A DNA stretch of 64,000 bases from Nitzschia sp. DOCU1 (Eukaryota; Bacillariophyta; Bacillariophyceae; Bacillariales; Bacillariaceae), in the NCBI GenBank assembly GCA_951394045.1, contig OX596000.1, forward strand, positions 1,178,001-1,242,000. The letters are read 5' to 3'. The translations under genes were made by a program, and so were the position numbers. The notes under the pieces are model-generated. The model saw only the letters and a program-made list of their open reading frames with translations, searched no databases and had not been told where the DNA came from. Below, piece after piece: positions 43,315 through 55,644 of this stretch; within the stretch, counting starts at the first letter, position 1, and every line of letters starts with the position of its first letter.

Positions 43315-44746
43315 TTTCACCAAATCATCTGTTTAAATATGAAGATTGATAGTAGGGGCAAAGGCGGGGGCAACGAGAGCTATGACGAGTGCAGTGGGGA
43401 ATTTTCTACTCATTTTGCCATGGTTATTGCGACTCATGCCAGGCAAATTCAAATAAGTAATGGCAGGGGCAACTGAACAAAAAATAAACCCCGCCAGTTG
43501 TTGGACCACGAAGTCCCTTGCATTTCCACAATAGAAGGCATGATCTCAAGGTTTCAAAGGGCAAAGAATGAGGAGACAAACGTTGCCTTCCGACCGGTTC
43601 GATTCAATGTGGGTGGGCAGTCTATTGGGAAATTTGGGCCTCTCCGTGATGCTTTTTCCCTACTTCTTTCAGTGAAACATCATCTTTGATAGGCTGAACG
43701 CGATTGGGGGCAAGGGTGGTGGTGAGGAGAGCTATGACAAGCTCATCAAGGAATTTGGGACTTTCATTGAATGGAAAATGCGACTTAATTAGCCATCATC
43801 CTGCAGCTCCAAGGAAGTCGCCAAAGAACAATCAACCAGACTAAGACAACCGGCCCTCAATGAAACATGGAGAGAGCTGTGGTCAATAGCACATCCATTT
43901 ATGTCTGGCAGGGCGAAAGTGAGTGTAAAAACTACTCCAAATCAAGACGAGGTGGGGGGATCGACAAGGAAAAAGTTGGGATGCGAATGAATGCGAATAC
44001 AGCCACCAAACAACAGCAAAGTTGTGCTCATCTGGCCGATACTTAAACTACTTTGGTGCCTGTATGCAATCAGCACGCCATGCGCAGATGGGTGCACTCC
44101 TGGACTGCATCATCATGCAGGTGGCGAAGGAGAAGAATAGAGACAGTGCAGAGAACACTGCTTTATGACAAAATGCTATAGAAACAAGCAAACTATGATA
44201 AACAAACGTGTCCAATAGTCAATACAATCACTAAATTGCAATCGCCTTTAGCCACTGGCGTTAGATCACACGAATTAGTTGATTATAGGGGCGATTCCAT
44301 GAAAGTTGGGCTTAGAAGCCAGTTGGGAAAACGGTGGTCCCCTGCTGCAAACTCATCACAGAAATAAAAAAGAAAGCAGCCACCCGGCACCTCTGATACA
44401 GTAGGCAACATCAAGATTAAAAAATTGTAATTGTATTATCACTTTTGATTGAGTTTAGCGGCAAATTGCATGAAAAAGGTCGAAAAATGGGCAAGATTGG
44501 CGCATGAGTCGCATTGTCGCGCAGGTAGTAACATGTAGAGGGGGAGTTTTAAAAAAATTTCAACGGGGAATGCTACTGTAGTATGTTTTTTATATTCAAG
44601 CCAAGTTTCATCTCAAAAGAGTGTATTCTTGATATGTGACGGTAGATGGGGAGGAATTGATAGTTATGGATCATACCGTGAGTCATATTTTAATCCCATA
44701 AAGAGATAGTGTCAAAACTTTTTAACCTCTTTATTTGACCAGGTTA
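43315..44746 (+). other. non-coding segment shared by elements 1 and 2
   Basis: This segment is homologous, in the same orientation, to about 46600-48095 in element 2, with many substitutions. Short stretches retain coding-like character (for example G-G-x-G-G-G-x-E-S-Y-D near 43360 and again near 43710) but stops are frequent in all frames. Near 44665-44745 it ends with an inverted copy of the element's own left end (ATGGATCATACCGTGA, then ATAAAGAGATAGTGTCAAA), so it could be an old nested element. Origin unknown. Confidence 0.5.
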
Positions 44747-44909
44747 ACTCAGTCCCCACTTACTAAACTTTATACCGTTGAAAAGCTCGTGAAATTCTGA
44801 TATGGCAAGGTCACAGTGACTCCTGACGGATCTTCAGCATTTGTCTCCATTTTTCGCCTCAAAGTTGCGCCTGTCGGCACGATAATTACAAAATCTCGCC
44901 ACACCCAAC

Positions 44910-45086
44910 ATGTCGGCTCCTTCTTCCCCCCAAGAACCTGTGCAACGGTCTCGTTCTGTGTCTCCCTTCACCGAGGAGATAGTTAGGAACCTATTTGACG
45001 CATCGCAGATCCCGAACGACGAAATTCGGCGGGCCGTTACTACAGACGCAACAATGGTCTCGAATTCGGTCGATCAAGCGCAGTAG
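44910..45086 (+). pseudogene. truncated piggyBac-like transposase N-terminus
   Basis: 58 codons from ATG 44910 to TAG 45084-45086. It aligns residue by residue with the first 58 codons of the transposase at 48254 (M-S-A-P-S-x-P-Q-E-P-V-Q) with about ten differences, then ends; the remainder of the transposase is deleted. Confidence 0.8.
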
Positions 45087-45197
45087 TAACCTCTAGTAGT
45101 AACCTCTAGTCGTTCCAGTCAAATGATGCAGCATCTTAGTCGATTCAGTCGCCGACGTGCGCGCGCGTCATTGGCACCAAATTTTGGCATTGGAGGG

Positions 45198-46110
45198 GGG
45201 TAACTTGCCACACTGACGGATGGGGAAATGAAAAATACTATGGAGGTCGAAACCGATTCGGCGCGCACTGCTTGGAACTTAGCATAAGTATTCCACGCAG
45301 AGCTTCAAATTTAGCGTAAGTATTCCACGCAGAGCTACGAATTTAGCTTCACCCGCGCATCGCGTTGCTTCCGAACCACGCACAATAACACAACAATAGC
45401 CAAAAAGTGGCGAACGCGGCTGTTCCGAAATCGCGTGGTTGCAAAATAGTGTGTTACGAAACTGCGTGTTGTGAAATCTCGGGAAATCACCTGGAGTTAC
45501 GAAAGCGCGTCCTGCGAAATCGCGTTGTGGTGCGAAATGGCTTCTTATGAAATCTTGTTTTGCGAAATTGCGTCTTGTGAAGTCTTAGGAAATCGCGTAG
45601 TGTTACGAAAGCGAGTGGTGCGAAATCGCGTCTTATGAAATATTGTGTTCCGAAAAGCGTGCATTGCGAAATCTAGTGTGACGAAAGCGCGTGCTCTACT
45701 AGCTACCGATAGTACTTGCGACGTCTACTGGGGCCGTGAATTAGCGTAATGTTAATGATAATGCTCTGGCTAGCACTGGCGTCGTTGACGCCGACGCCCC
45801 CGCCGCTATAGTCAATTAGTAACATAACAAGACAGAGCAAGAACATTAGCAGTGATGTGGCTGGCATCGCTATTGCTCTCGCAGATCTAGCTAGCTAGAG
45901 TAGTGGTGTTATTCGTTGAGTGAATGTAGTCATACAGCTCGAGGAGCATGCAGCTAACAGATCTTTCAGAGAGATCCAAAGCGATCCTCGTGGCTGTCTC
46001 GGCAAGGAGATTACCAGGTAGCAAGGATCTCAGTTTACCAGAAAATGATTCCGCGCTTCGCGCGGAATCGAGGTAATCAAAATCTCATCCGTCAGTGTGG
46101 AAAATTTGCC
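45198..46110 (+). mobile_element. nested 913-bp non-autonomous DNA transposon
   Basis: Inserted in element 1. The direct repeat TTGGAGGG flanks it (45190-45197 and 46111-46118). Its ends share the inverted core CCACACTGACGGATG (45208-45222 and the complement at 46086-46100). Element 2 has the uninterrupted site at about 51051-51058, confirming insertion. An 8-bp duplication is typical of hAT elements; the family call is inference. No transposase is encoded. Confidence 0.75.
45420..45690 (+). repeat. degenerate tandem GCGAAATCGCGT-type repeats
   Basis: About 15-18 imperfect copies of a 12-18 bp unit around GCGAAATCGCGT with variants (TACGAAAGCGCGT, TGTGAAATC) lie inside the nested transposon. 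The unit is partly self-complementary. Such internal repeats could be transposase-binding or recombination-generated; no function is known. Confidence 0.6.
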
Positions 46111-46231
46111 TTGGAGGGAGTGCCCGGTTAAGCCGGGTTAAGGCAAAGTGTCAAAACTTTCCTTAACCGGAGGGGCGGTTAAGAAAGTTTTGACAAAAAA
46201 ATTGTCAAAAGTTGGAGCGCGCCGGGCCTCC

Positions 46232-46251
46232 TTTGACACTATAGTGTCAAA
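46232..46251. other. subterminal palindrome, right end of element 1
   Basis: TTTGACACTATAGTGTCAAA is a perfect 20-bp palindrome 24 bp inside the right TTAA. The identical sequence is at 51175-51194 in element 2. Its core GACRCTATAGYGTC is shared with element 3. Confidence 0.8.
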
Positions 46252-48253
46252 TCTCTGGCCGCCTTACAATTGGAGTTAACATACCCGGCGCGCGGGGGTA
46301 GGTTAACTCCAATTATCTCTTAATCGGATGTGAATCAGACCGTGATTCACATAGACCTATCTTCAGTAGCTAATATGACACCAACGTCCTAGCAATACCC
46401 ACAAACCGACCAAAGATTCGGAATCAGCATCATCGAAAGCATAGAAGTCATATGCAACGTGGCGGCCTTACAACCATTGCTAGCCAATCAATTTGATAAA
46501 TCCAAGTAGTTAGTGCGCGCCGCGGCGAGCAATGATTCACATTTCCCAAATCAGCTACATGGCCACCATTCCGTCAAAACATACTCTTTTTCCATGACTC
46601 TTTCACCCAAACATCTGTCTTAATAAGAGGCTTGATGGTGGGGGCAAGGTTTGGGGCGAGTAGAGCTATAACGAGTGCAATGGGGAATTTTCTACTCGTT
46701 TTGCCATAATTTTCGCGATTTGTGCGACAAATGTCAGGCAAATCAACATAACTCATGACAGGGGGGGCAACAAAGCGACAAATAAACCACACCAGGCGTT
46801 GCACCATGATGCCTCTCGCATTCCCACAATTCAAGGCATGATCTCAAGGTTTTGGAGGGGGGAGAATGAGGCGACAAAGTTTGCTTACCGACTGGTCCGA
46901 TTCAATGATGGCGACCATTCAAATAGGAAATTTGGGCCTTTCCATGATGCTATTCCATACTTTTTTCAGTGAAACATCGACTTTGATGTTCTGAACACGA
47001 TTGGGGGCGAGGGTGGTGGTAAGGAGAGTAACAATGACAAACAGGGCGAGGATTTTGTGGCTTCTCCATTGAAAAGACTTTAATAGCCATCGGCTGCAGC
47101 TCCAAGGAAGTCGCCAAACAACAACCAACTAGACCAAGGCAACTGGCCTTCTATGAAGAATGCAAGAAGCAGTCGCCAACTGCATTCTCACATATGCTGA
47201 GCAAGGTGATAGTGAGACCAACAACTGCTCTGAATTGGTATGAGGTGGAGGAAAGCGACCCTGGGAAAGTTGGGATTAATTGGGATTCGAATGAATAGCA
47301 AGAGGGCCACCAAATAGCAGCATTTCATACTCCTTTTGGCTGATATTCGAACCAGTTTGGCTCCTGCATTCAAACTGTGAGAAATTTACAGATTGGTGCC
47401 GCCCTTGATTGCATTGAAATGCAGGTCACGATGGAGCAGAATGGATGAAATGCTGAGTACAGTTCTAGACGGCAAATCGCAAGAGAACCAAGCAATCTAC
47501 AAAAAACAAGGCATCACAGAGTCATTAAAATCACTAAAACACAATTGACTTTAGCCACTGGCGATGGATCACACCATTTATTTGATTATATGTGTGATGC
47601 CATGAAAATTGGGCTCGGAAGCCGGTTGGGAAAACGAGGGTCCCCTCCTACAAGTTAATCAAAGAATCAAAAAAGGAAACATCCATCCAATCCCTCTGAT
47701 GCAGGGGACAACATCCAGAATAAAAAATAGTATTTGTATCATCACATTTGACTCAGTTTAGCAGAAAACTCGATGAAAATGGGCGAAAATGGGCAAATTT
47801 GGCGCATGAGTCACACTGTCGCGCAGGTAGTAACGTGTAGAGGGGGAGTTTTTGGAAAATTCCAACGCGGCGAGCTACTGGAACGTGTATAGAACAATAG
47901 TAGCTAGGATAAGTTGCAAAAGAGTACTTTTTGGTTAGGTGACGGTCGATACAGTAGAGTTGCAGATGTGAATCACGGCTTGATTCACTGATTAATCCGA
48001 ATAAGAGATAAGATTTGACACAATAGATTCAAAACTCTAAGATTTGACACTATTGTCAAAACCTTTTAACCTCTTTATTTGACCAACTTAACTCTGTCCC
48101 CACTTACTAAAATCTGCACCGCTGGATAGCTCGTGAAATTCTGATATGGCAAGGTCACAGTGACTCCCAACGGATTTTTAGTAATTGCGTTCCTTTTTCG
48201 CCCCAAAGTTGCGCCTGTTGGCATGAAAGTTACAAAATCTTGCAACACCCAAC

Positions 48254-50459
48254 ATGTCGGCTCCTTCTCCCCCCCAAGAACCTGTGCAACAGTCTCGTTC
48301 TGTGTCACCCTCTAACCAGGCGATAGTTAGGAACCTTTTTGATGCGTCGCAAATCCCCAACGACGAAATTCAGAGGGCCCTTACTACAGACGCAACAATG
48401 GTCTCAAATTCGGTCGAACCAGCGCAAGATGCCTCACCCGCCGACGACACACCTCCTTCACCTACAAACCAAGCGGTAAACGTCCCAGGCCAGGCTACTT
48501 TACCTCAACGCAAACGGGCTAAATACGGCCAAAAGAAAATGTTGGCTGGATCTGCCTTATACTCCGTCACTGGTATGCCAATTGATGGTATCGACGGATC
48601 TCTTGTTGGAGTCATTGCCGAATGCCCAAACAAGCGGAAGAACAATGGACAATTTCGTGTTGACTGGGTCAAACATTCCATCGGTATGCCACCATCAGTC
48701 AACAAAGATCTCCTTCGACGGTGGTACTCATCGGAGATGAAGCATCTGTTTGACATCGCGATCGACGCCTACAACAAGGCCGGGCCTGTGGGCATCAAAG
48801 AAATTTTGAAACTGTCGTTTTCCTTGCCGACCGTTCCAGACGACAATGTTCCAACACCTGCTGCTGCTGATTTGCCCACACCCCCTGCTAATCCGGGGGT
48901 TGATATGGCGACCCCTGTACGATGCATTCACCGTGCTACCTTGTTGACTGTAAAATTTCGATGGAGGAACGGGACGGTGGCGGGTACAAGGCCTACTTCG
49001 ACGACCACGACCAGGTGATCTACACTGGCTGCGGTCCCAGTGCACCGAGTCTTCTACTAGAAAACTCAAAAGGTTGGGCACAGAAGATTATGCCACTATG
49101 GCGGTTCCAACAAATTCGTGGTGCATTCCATCCTCAACAGAAAGATGCCAGTCTGGGAGGCGACAAGTGCTATCAGCTGAGGCGGGCGATCAACGAACTC
49201 AACGAAGCCTCCAAAAGGACATTCATTCCTTCGGGGCACCTCTCATTTGACGAAGGCGGCGTGAGTTGTCGAAGCCGGCTCTGCCCTGTACGGCAGTACA
49301 ATAAGCAAAAGCCGCAGAAGTTTTGCGTGGAATTTTTATCTTGGCGGATTCAACAAACTACAACATCCTCCACCTTGATGTGTATCAAGGGAAGAATGAC
49401 CATGCGGCGCCGAAGATTCATGAGACGTTGCAAGGCCTCGGCACAACACAAAAGGCTGTGATCCAAACGGGCATCTCAAAGGACACAGCACATGGGTATC
49501 GGTGTATTTCAATGGACCGACGGTACATGTGCCCCGAGTTAGGAGTATTGCTACGCGATCGGTGCAACATTCTGTCTACCGGCACATGCGTGACTTCCCG
49601 CAAAGGCTGGCCAAAGGAACTAATGACGATGGTAAAGACGAAGGACATGGAGCGGGGTACGTGCAAAGTTGCCCTCGACAAGGCAAACAAAGTGCTCTGT
49701 GTGCAGTGGTTCGATAACAGGGTTGTCAACATGTGCAGCACGGTACTCGACTCGCGTTTCGATCTTGCGCAACGGCGGGAAAAAAATGGAAACATACGCA
49801 TGGTCCAATGCCCCCGGGCATTGAAAGTATATCATCGCTTTATGGGAGGAGTTGATAAGGGCGATCAACTCCGAATGCACATGGGTGGGTTTGCAAGGAA
49901 GTCGCACTTCAAGAAATGGTACAAGAAGAGTTTCTTTGCCGTCCTTGATTGCATGCTGCTGAATGCCCTCGTGGCATGGAATCTTTCTCGGGACGAACGT
50001 CCGGACCGATACCACTTCCAAAGACGGCAGTTCTACCGTTACATTGCGGAAGAGCTATGCAACTACAAGGATCCGGATGAACTACGGGCTGTCAACAATC
50101 ATCAAAATGTAGCGACGGCGACTGCGATCAATGGTGACGATGACAGTCAACGGGAACAATGCCGCCTGTTGGAAGCAAAGAACCGACAGTCGCGCTGCAC
50201 TGTCTGCCAGACCGACTGTCAGGTTGGCAGGACACCGAGTGAGGGGAGTCGGAAGAGAGTGTTCTACTGTGAGACATGCAAACTGCATGTCCATGAACAC
50301 GTACTCGAGAAGAAAAGGAAGATTCACTTGCTGTTCCCATCTTCTATGACGTGCCATGACATAGTGAAGACAATAGATGGGAAAGATATATGGGGTAAGG
50401 GTACGAAGAAGACGATGACAAAGTTTGCAAACTCAAAGTTAACTGAGGGAGATGCATAA
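48254..50459 (+). pseudogene. piggyBac-like DDE transposase, frameshifted and internally deleted
   Basis: Three frames read in order: 48254 to about 48950, about 48950 to 49332 and about 49338 to 50459. The first break coincides with a loss of roughly 95 codons relative to element 3 (the region from R-S-R-K-F-D-D to F-G-I-M-L is missing). The second is at a T5 run (49333-49337) that needs one more T. The DDE_Tnp_1_7 triad is visible: Asp of F-D-E-G-G at 49249-49251, Asp of S-M-D-R-R at 49515-49517 and Asp of W-F-D-N-R at 49713-49715. The C-terminus has a Cys-rich zinc-finger-like domain (C-x2-C near 50198, C-x2-C and H-x-H further on). The enzyme family cuts and pastes at TTAA. Confidence 0.8.
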
Positions 50460-50560
50460 GAGACCACGAACGGAGTCACATGAGGATAGTGAATAAACAA
50501 AAGATACTAGTACCTATTACATGTTATAATAATGTAGTAACTGTTATATGTTATAATAAT

Positions 50561-51001
50561 CTACGCTTCCTTGAATCCAGTGTAGGCCTCACCTTGGTGC
50601 GCTGGGTAGCAGTCATGTATCTCGGTTTGCACGCACTGGGGCAGGGGCTTGCGATTGCCTTTGCCGAGGGTTCCGTGTACAAAGTGAGATGCAATGCTGT
50701 ACAGTGCGAAGCGGATGGCCTTGTTATCCGACCCGCTCTCCTTCATCTCGTCTCCCATCGTTGCCATGTACTGAATCAGGGAAGGTTTTTCCTCCTCGTA
50801 GTCCTGCTTGAGCATGTCATCGTCAACATACTGGTCGAGCACACATGGGTACTCGCCACACAACTTGCAGACGGGCATGGCAGCACGAAACTGCACTTCC
50901 ACGTAGGCTTCGAGCTCCTCATCGGTTGCGCCGGGCTGCGGGAGACAGACCATGCTGATGTCGTGGTCAAAGGTTGACTTGCGCTTTGCCTTCTCGCTCA
51001 T
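50561..51001 (-). CDS. transposon accessory protein, small Cys-motif ORF
   Basis: 146 residues, ATG 51001-50999, TAG 50563-50561, convergent to the transposase. Cysteines are at 45, 48 and 53 (C-x2-C-x4-C), then at 123 and 131 in a conserved tail L-G-K-G-x-R-x2-L-P-x-C-V-x2-E-I-x-D-C-x-P, ending Y-T-G-F-K. The ORF at 60257-60952 in element 3 has the same cysteine spacing (135, 138, 143; 206, 214) and the same tail. It is intact although the partner transposase is broken. A zinc-binding fold is inferred; role in transposition, regulation or host defence avoidance is unknown. Confidence 0.75.
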   Translation of the reverse strand: MSEKAKRKSTFDHDISMVCLPQPGATDEELEAYVEVQFRAAMPVCKLCGEYPCVLDQYVDDDMLKQDYEEEKPSLIQYMATMGDEMKESGSDNKAIRFALYSIASHFVHGTLGKGNRKPLPQCVQTEIHDCYPAHQGEAYTGFKEA

Positions 51002-51174
51002 GGTTGTAGAGTGGATTTTATGTCTTCGTCGTCATTGGCACCAAATTTTGGCATTGGAGGGAGTGCCCGGTTAAGCCGGGTTAAGGCAAAGTGTCAAAAC
51101 TTTCCTTAACCGGAGCGGCGGTTAAGAAAGTTTTGACAAAAAAAATGTCAAAAGTTGGGGCGCGCCGGGCCTCC

Positions 51175-51194
51175 TTTGACACTATAGTGTCAAA
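51175..51194. other. subterminal palindrome, right end of element 2
   Basis: TTTGACACTATAGTGTCAAA, identical to 46232-46251 and at the same distance (24 bp) from the terminal TTAA. Confidence 0.8.
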
Positions 51195-51879
51195 TCTCTG
51201 GCCGTCTTACAATTGGAGTTAATCGGCGTCACCAAAAAAAAATCGGCGTCAGATTTCTGTCCTTCCATCCGGAGGACAAATCCGACGCCGATTTCTGACG
51301 CCGATCTGACGGCGAATCCGGAGCTCTGGAATGGGCCTCAGTCCTGTCATAGCCACTGTCGTATAGCGAACCCCGTCTAACATCATACCATGGTATGCCA
51401 TGCGCCTACCAGGAGCATGCGGGCATATGCCCCCTGGCGAACACAGGGGATATATTAAGGGAATGGCGTTTGCGAAAGGGGTCATTCCGCTTTAATTAAA
51501 AAAATCTCGTCTGAGAATGACTGTTTTGAGCTGAAAAAAGCTGACATAGGCTGACTTACAATGTCAGCCTATGTCTGCTTTTTTCAGCCTACGTCAGCTT
51601 TTTTAAGCCTTTACCTACCTACCCTTATCAGCCGTTTGGGCGAACACAGATTTTCACCCGCGTCGTGGCGAACGTATTAGCCGTTGCAGTTGTCCTCCCT
51701 TCGGGCGCGCTTTAAGCTTCGCGCCATATTTTTCACCGACACAAAATCACAAACGCACATCACGACAATGACGAGTGGGCAAGGACGACAAGGCCAAGCA
51801 TTCCAGGAGATTGGGGGTCGAGGAGGACCGGTCATTGCGGGGCCGCCTGCCGCTATTGCGGGCAGGCTCATAGCCGGGA

Positions 51880-51882
<3 letters not shown>

Positions 51883-51920
<38 letters not shown>
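51883..51920. repeat. (CAG)n microsatellite, about 12 copies
   Basis: Uninterrupted CAG triplets over 38 bp, in the centre of the fold-back element. Confidence 0.9.
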
Positions 51921-51921
<1 letters not shown>

Positions 51922-52279
51922 AAAGAACTCGACCTGCACGACCAGCACCGCGACCGCCATGATGGCCTGCACGGCCAGCACCACCCGCCAAAGCTACTTG
52001 TGGTTGTTCGACTTGCTGCTGGTGGCACCCAGCCCCACCAGCCCCACCATCTCGTTGTCCTGCTCGGCCACCAAGAACTCGTCCTGCACGGCCTGCTACA
52101 CGACCATGCCGAGATGGATCAGCATCCGAGGCAACAGGGGGATCTGCCATTGTCGTGATTTGTTGTGTTGTCGTCTTGCTGCTCGTTGTGAGAAAGAAGA
52201 ATTCTGTGATGTTTTGAGGGCGAATTCCCGCGGTTTGAATATTGGCGAACGGCCAACGTAGGTAGGTAGGTAAAGGCTT

Positions 52280-52360
52280 AAAAAAGCTGACATAGGCTGA
52301 AAAACGCTGACATAGGCTGAAAAAAGCTGACATAGGCTGAAAAAAGCTGACATAGGCTGA
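52280..52360. repeat. four tandem 20-bp units
   Basis: AAAAAAGCTGACATAGGCTG is repeated four times with one base change in the second copy. The complementary form occurs near 51533-51612 in the other arm of the fold-back element. Confidence 0.8.
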
Positions 52361-52513
52361 CATAGGCTAACATTAGGTAAATGTATGTTACTACCTACCT
52401 ATGTTGGCGATTCTTGAAGATATTTTTTTAGTTAATGCATAATGACCAAATACCAAACGGCATTCTCTTTGAATAGCCCTGGAGTTCGCCAGGGGCACAT
52501 GCCCGCATGCTCC

Positions 52514-53276
52514 AGGAGTTTGCGGGCATTCTCACACAAATTCGTTGCGCGCTCGTGCGCGGCATGCCCACGCCCTCAAAAGAAAGGGGGAATTTCATAT
52601 GTCGTGTAATTTTGTCCTATGGCCATAGGACAAATTCTGGGGGAAACAAACCCGAACTCAGGATTTGGGGGTTTAATCGTTAAATCTCGTTCGAGCTCCA
52701 CGAGCTCTTCGGAAAATTGTATATGCCCGCAGACTCCAGGTACAGCATTGCCACAAGCTGGGAAGAGCGAAGCATGCTGCAGTGGTGGTTGTACCATTTC
52801 AACGTCGGCAGTGGAGTATCAACAGCCCCTTCGAAAAGTTCTGGAACTTTCGTCATTTTTCTTTTGATTGGATGAGAAGTTCAGTCTCGGGTGAACCCAC
52901 TATTTAAAGGGAAAGTGATGGCATCGGACTCTGCGACAAGTTCGATGCAAAATGCACCCTATCAATGGCAATGAACAATTTTGTCCATAAGCCTATCTAA
53001 AAATGTCGAGCATGCGAACTTCTTGGATATTTTTGGGAAGTTGAGTCGTTTAGATTAAAGGCATGACACACCAAACGCAGGAGAACAATGAGTCGAAAGT
53101 TGTCACGTATACACAACGTAGAAAGAAGTACCAGGGGAAACTTCTCCTTGCAACGCGGAAGCTGGACATGCCGTTCACAAGCTCGTCGTCCGGCCTCGAC
53201 GACGGCAGAAATCTTTTTTGTATCATAATTTTTCGACGGCTGTTCGAAATTAATTGTCAGGACAACATCTGCAGCA
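52514..53276. promoter_or_regulatory. upstream region of DUR3
   Basis: No supported gene. A TATA-like CACTATTTAAAGGG lies at about 52898-52911, roughly 370 bp before the start codon; use as core promoter is a guess. Another copy of the TGCCCGCA...CTCCAGG motif seen in the fold-back arms lies near 52724-52740. Confidence 0.3.

Positions 53277-55644
<2,368 letters not shown>

Larger units (their letters stand above)
42972..46279 (+). mobile_element. piggyBac-like element 1, internally deleted
   Basis: Bounded by TTAA at 42972-42975 and 46276-46279. The ends are inverted: TTAACTCCAATTATAAG on the left, CTTACAATTGGAGTTAA on the right. The left end holds a near-palindrome TTTTGACAC...GTGTCAAAA at 42989-43010; the right end holds the 20-bp palindrome TTTGACACTATAGTGTCAAA. 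Only 58 codons of the transposase N-terminus remain (44910-45086) and the accessory ORF is missing apart from the sequence upstream of its start. The last 165 bp nearly match those of element 2. A separate 913-bp transposon is inserted at 45198-46110. TTAA targeting is diagnostic of piggyBac elements. Confidence 0.75.
46303..51222 (+). mobile_element. piggyBac-like element 2 with transposase and accessory ORF
   Basis: TTAA at 46303-46306 and 51219-51222; ends TTAACTCCAATTAT and ACAATTGGAGTTAA. It follows element 1 after a 23-bp GC-rich spacer (46280-46302). From left: a 1.7-kb non-coding segment bounded by inverted copies of the left end (GTGAATCA...TGATTCAC near 46330, mirrored near 47965), the transposase pseudogene (plus strand), then the accessory ORF (minus strand), stop codons facing each other 101 bp apart. 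This is the fuller sister of element 1. Confidence 0.8.
51412..52513. mobile_element. fold-back element with long imperfect inverted repeats
   Basis: About 110 bp at each end are inverted copies (GGAGCATGCGGGCAT, then TGGCGAAC, then GGTCATT, then TTAA...AAAAAAAT). Inside these arms, 'AAGCTGACATAGGCTG' units lie inverted at about 51533-51612 and 52275-52375. The centre holds a CAG/AGC tract (51883-51920) within an Ala/Gly-rich frame that shows no domain. I saw no clear target duplication. This looks like a MITE or foldback transposon. Confidence 0.6.

Noticed and set aside
51677..52363. 228-codon minus-strand frame rich in Gly, Ala and Arg
   Set aside because: It is produced by the CAG tract, GC-rich centre and tandem 20-bp units of the fold-back element, so not treated as a gene.
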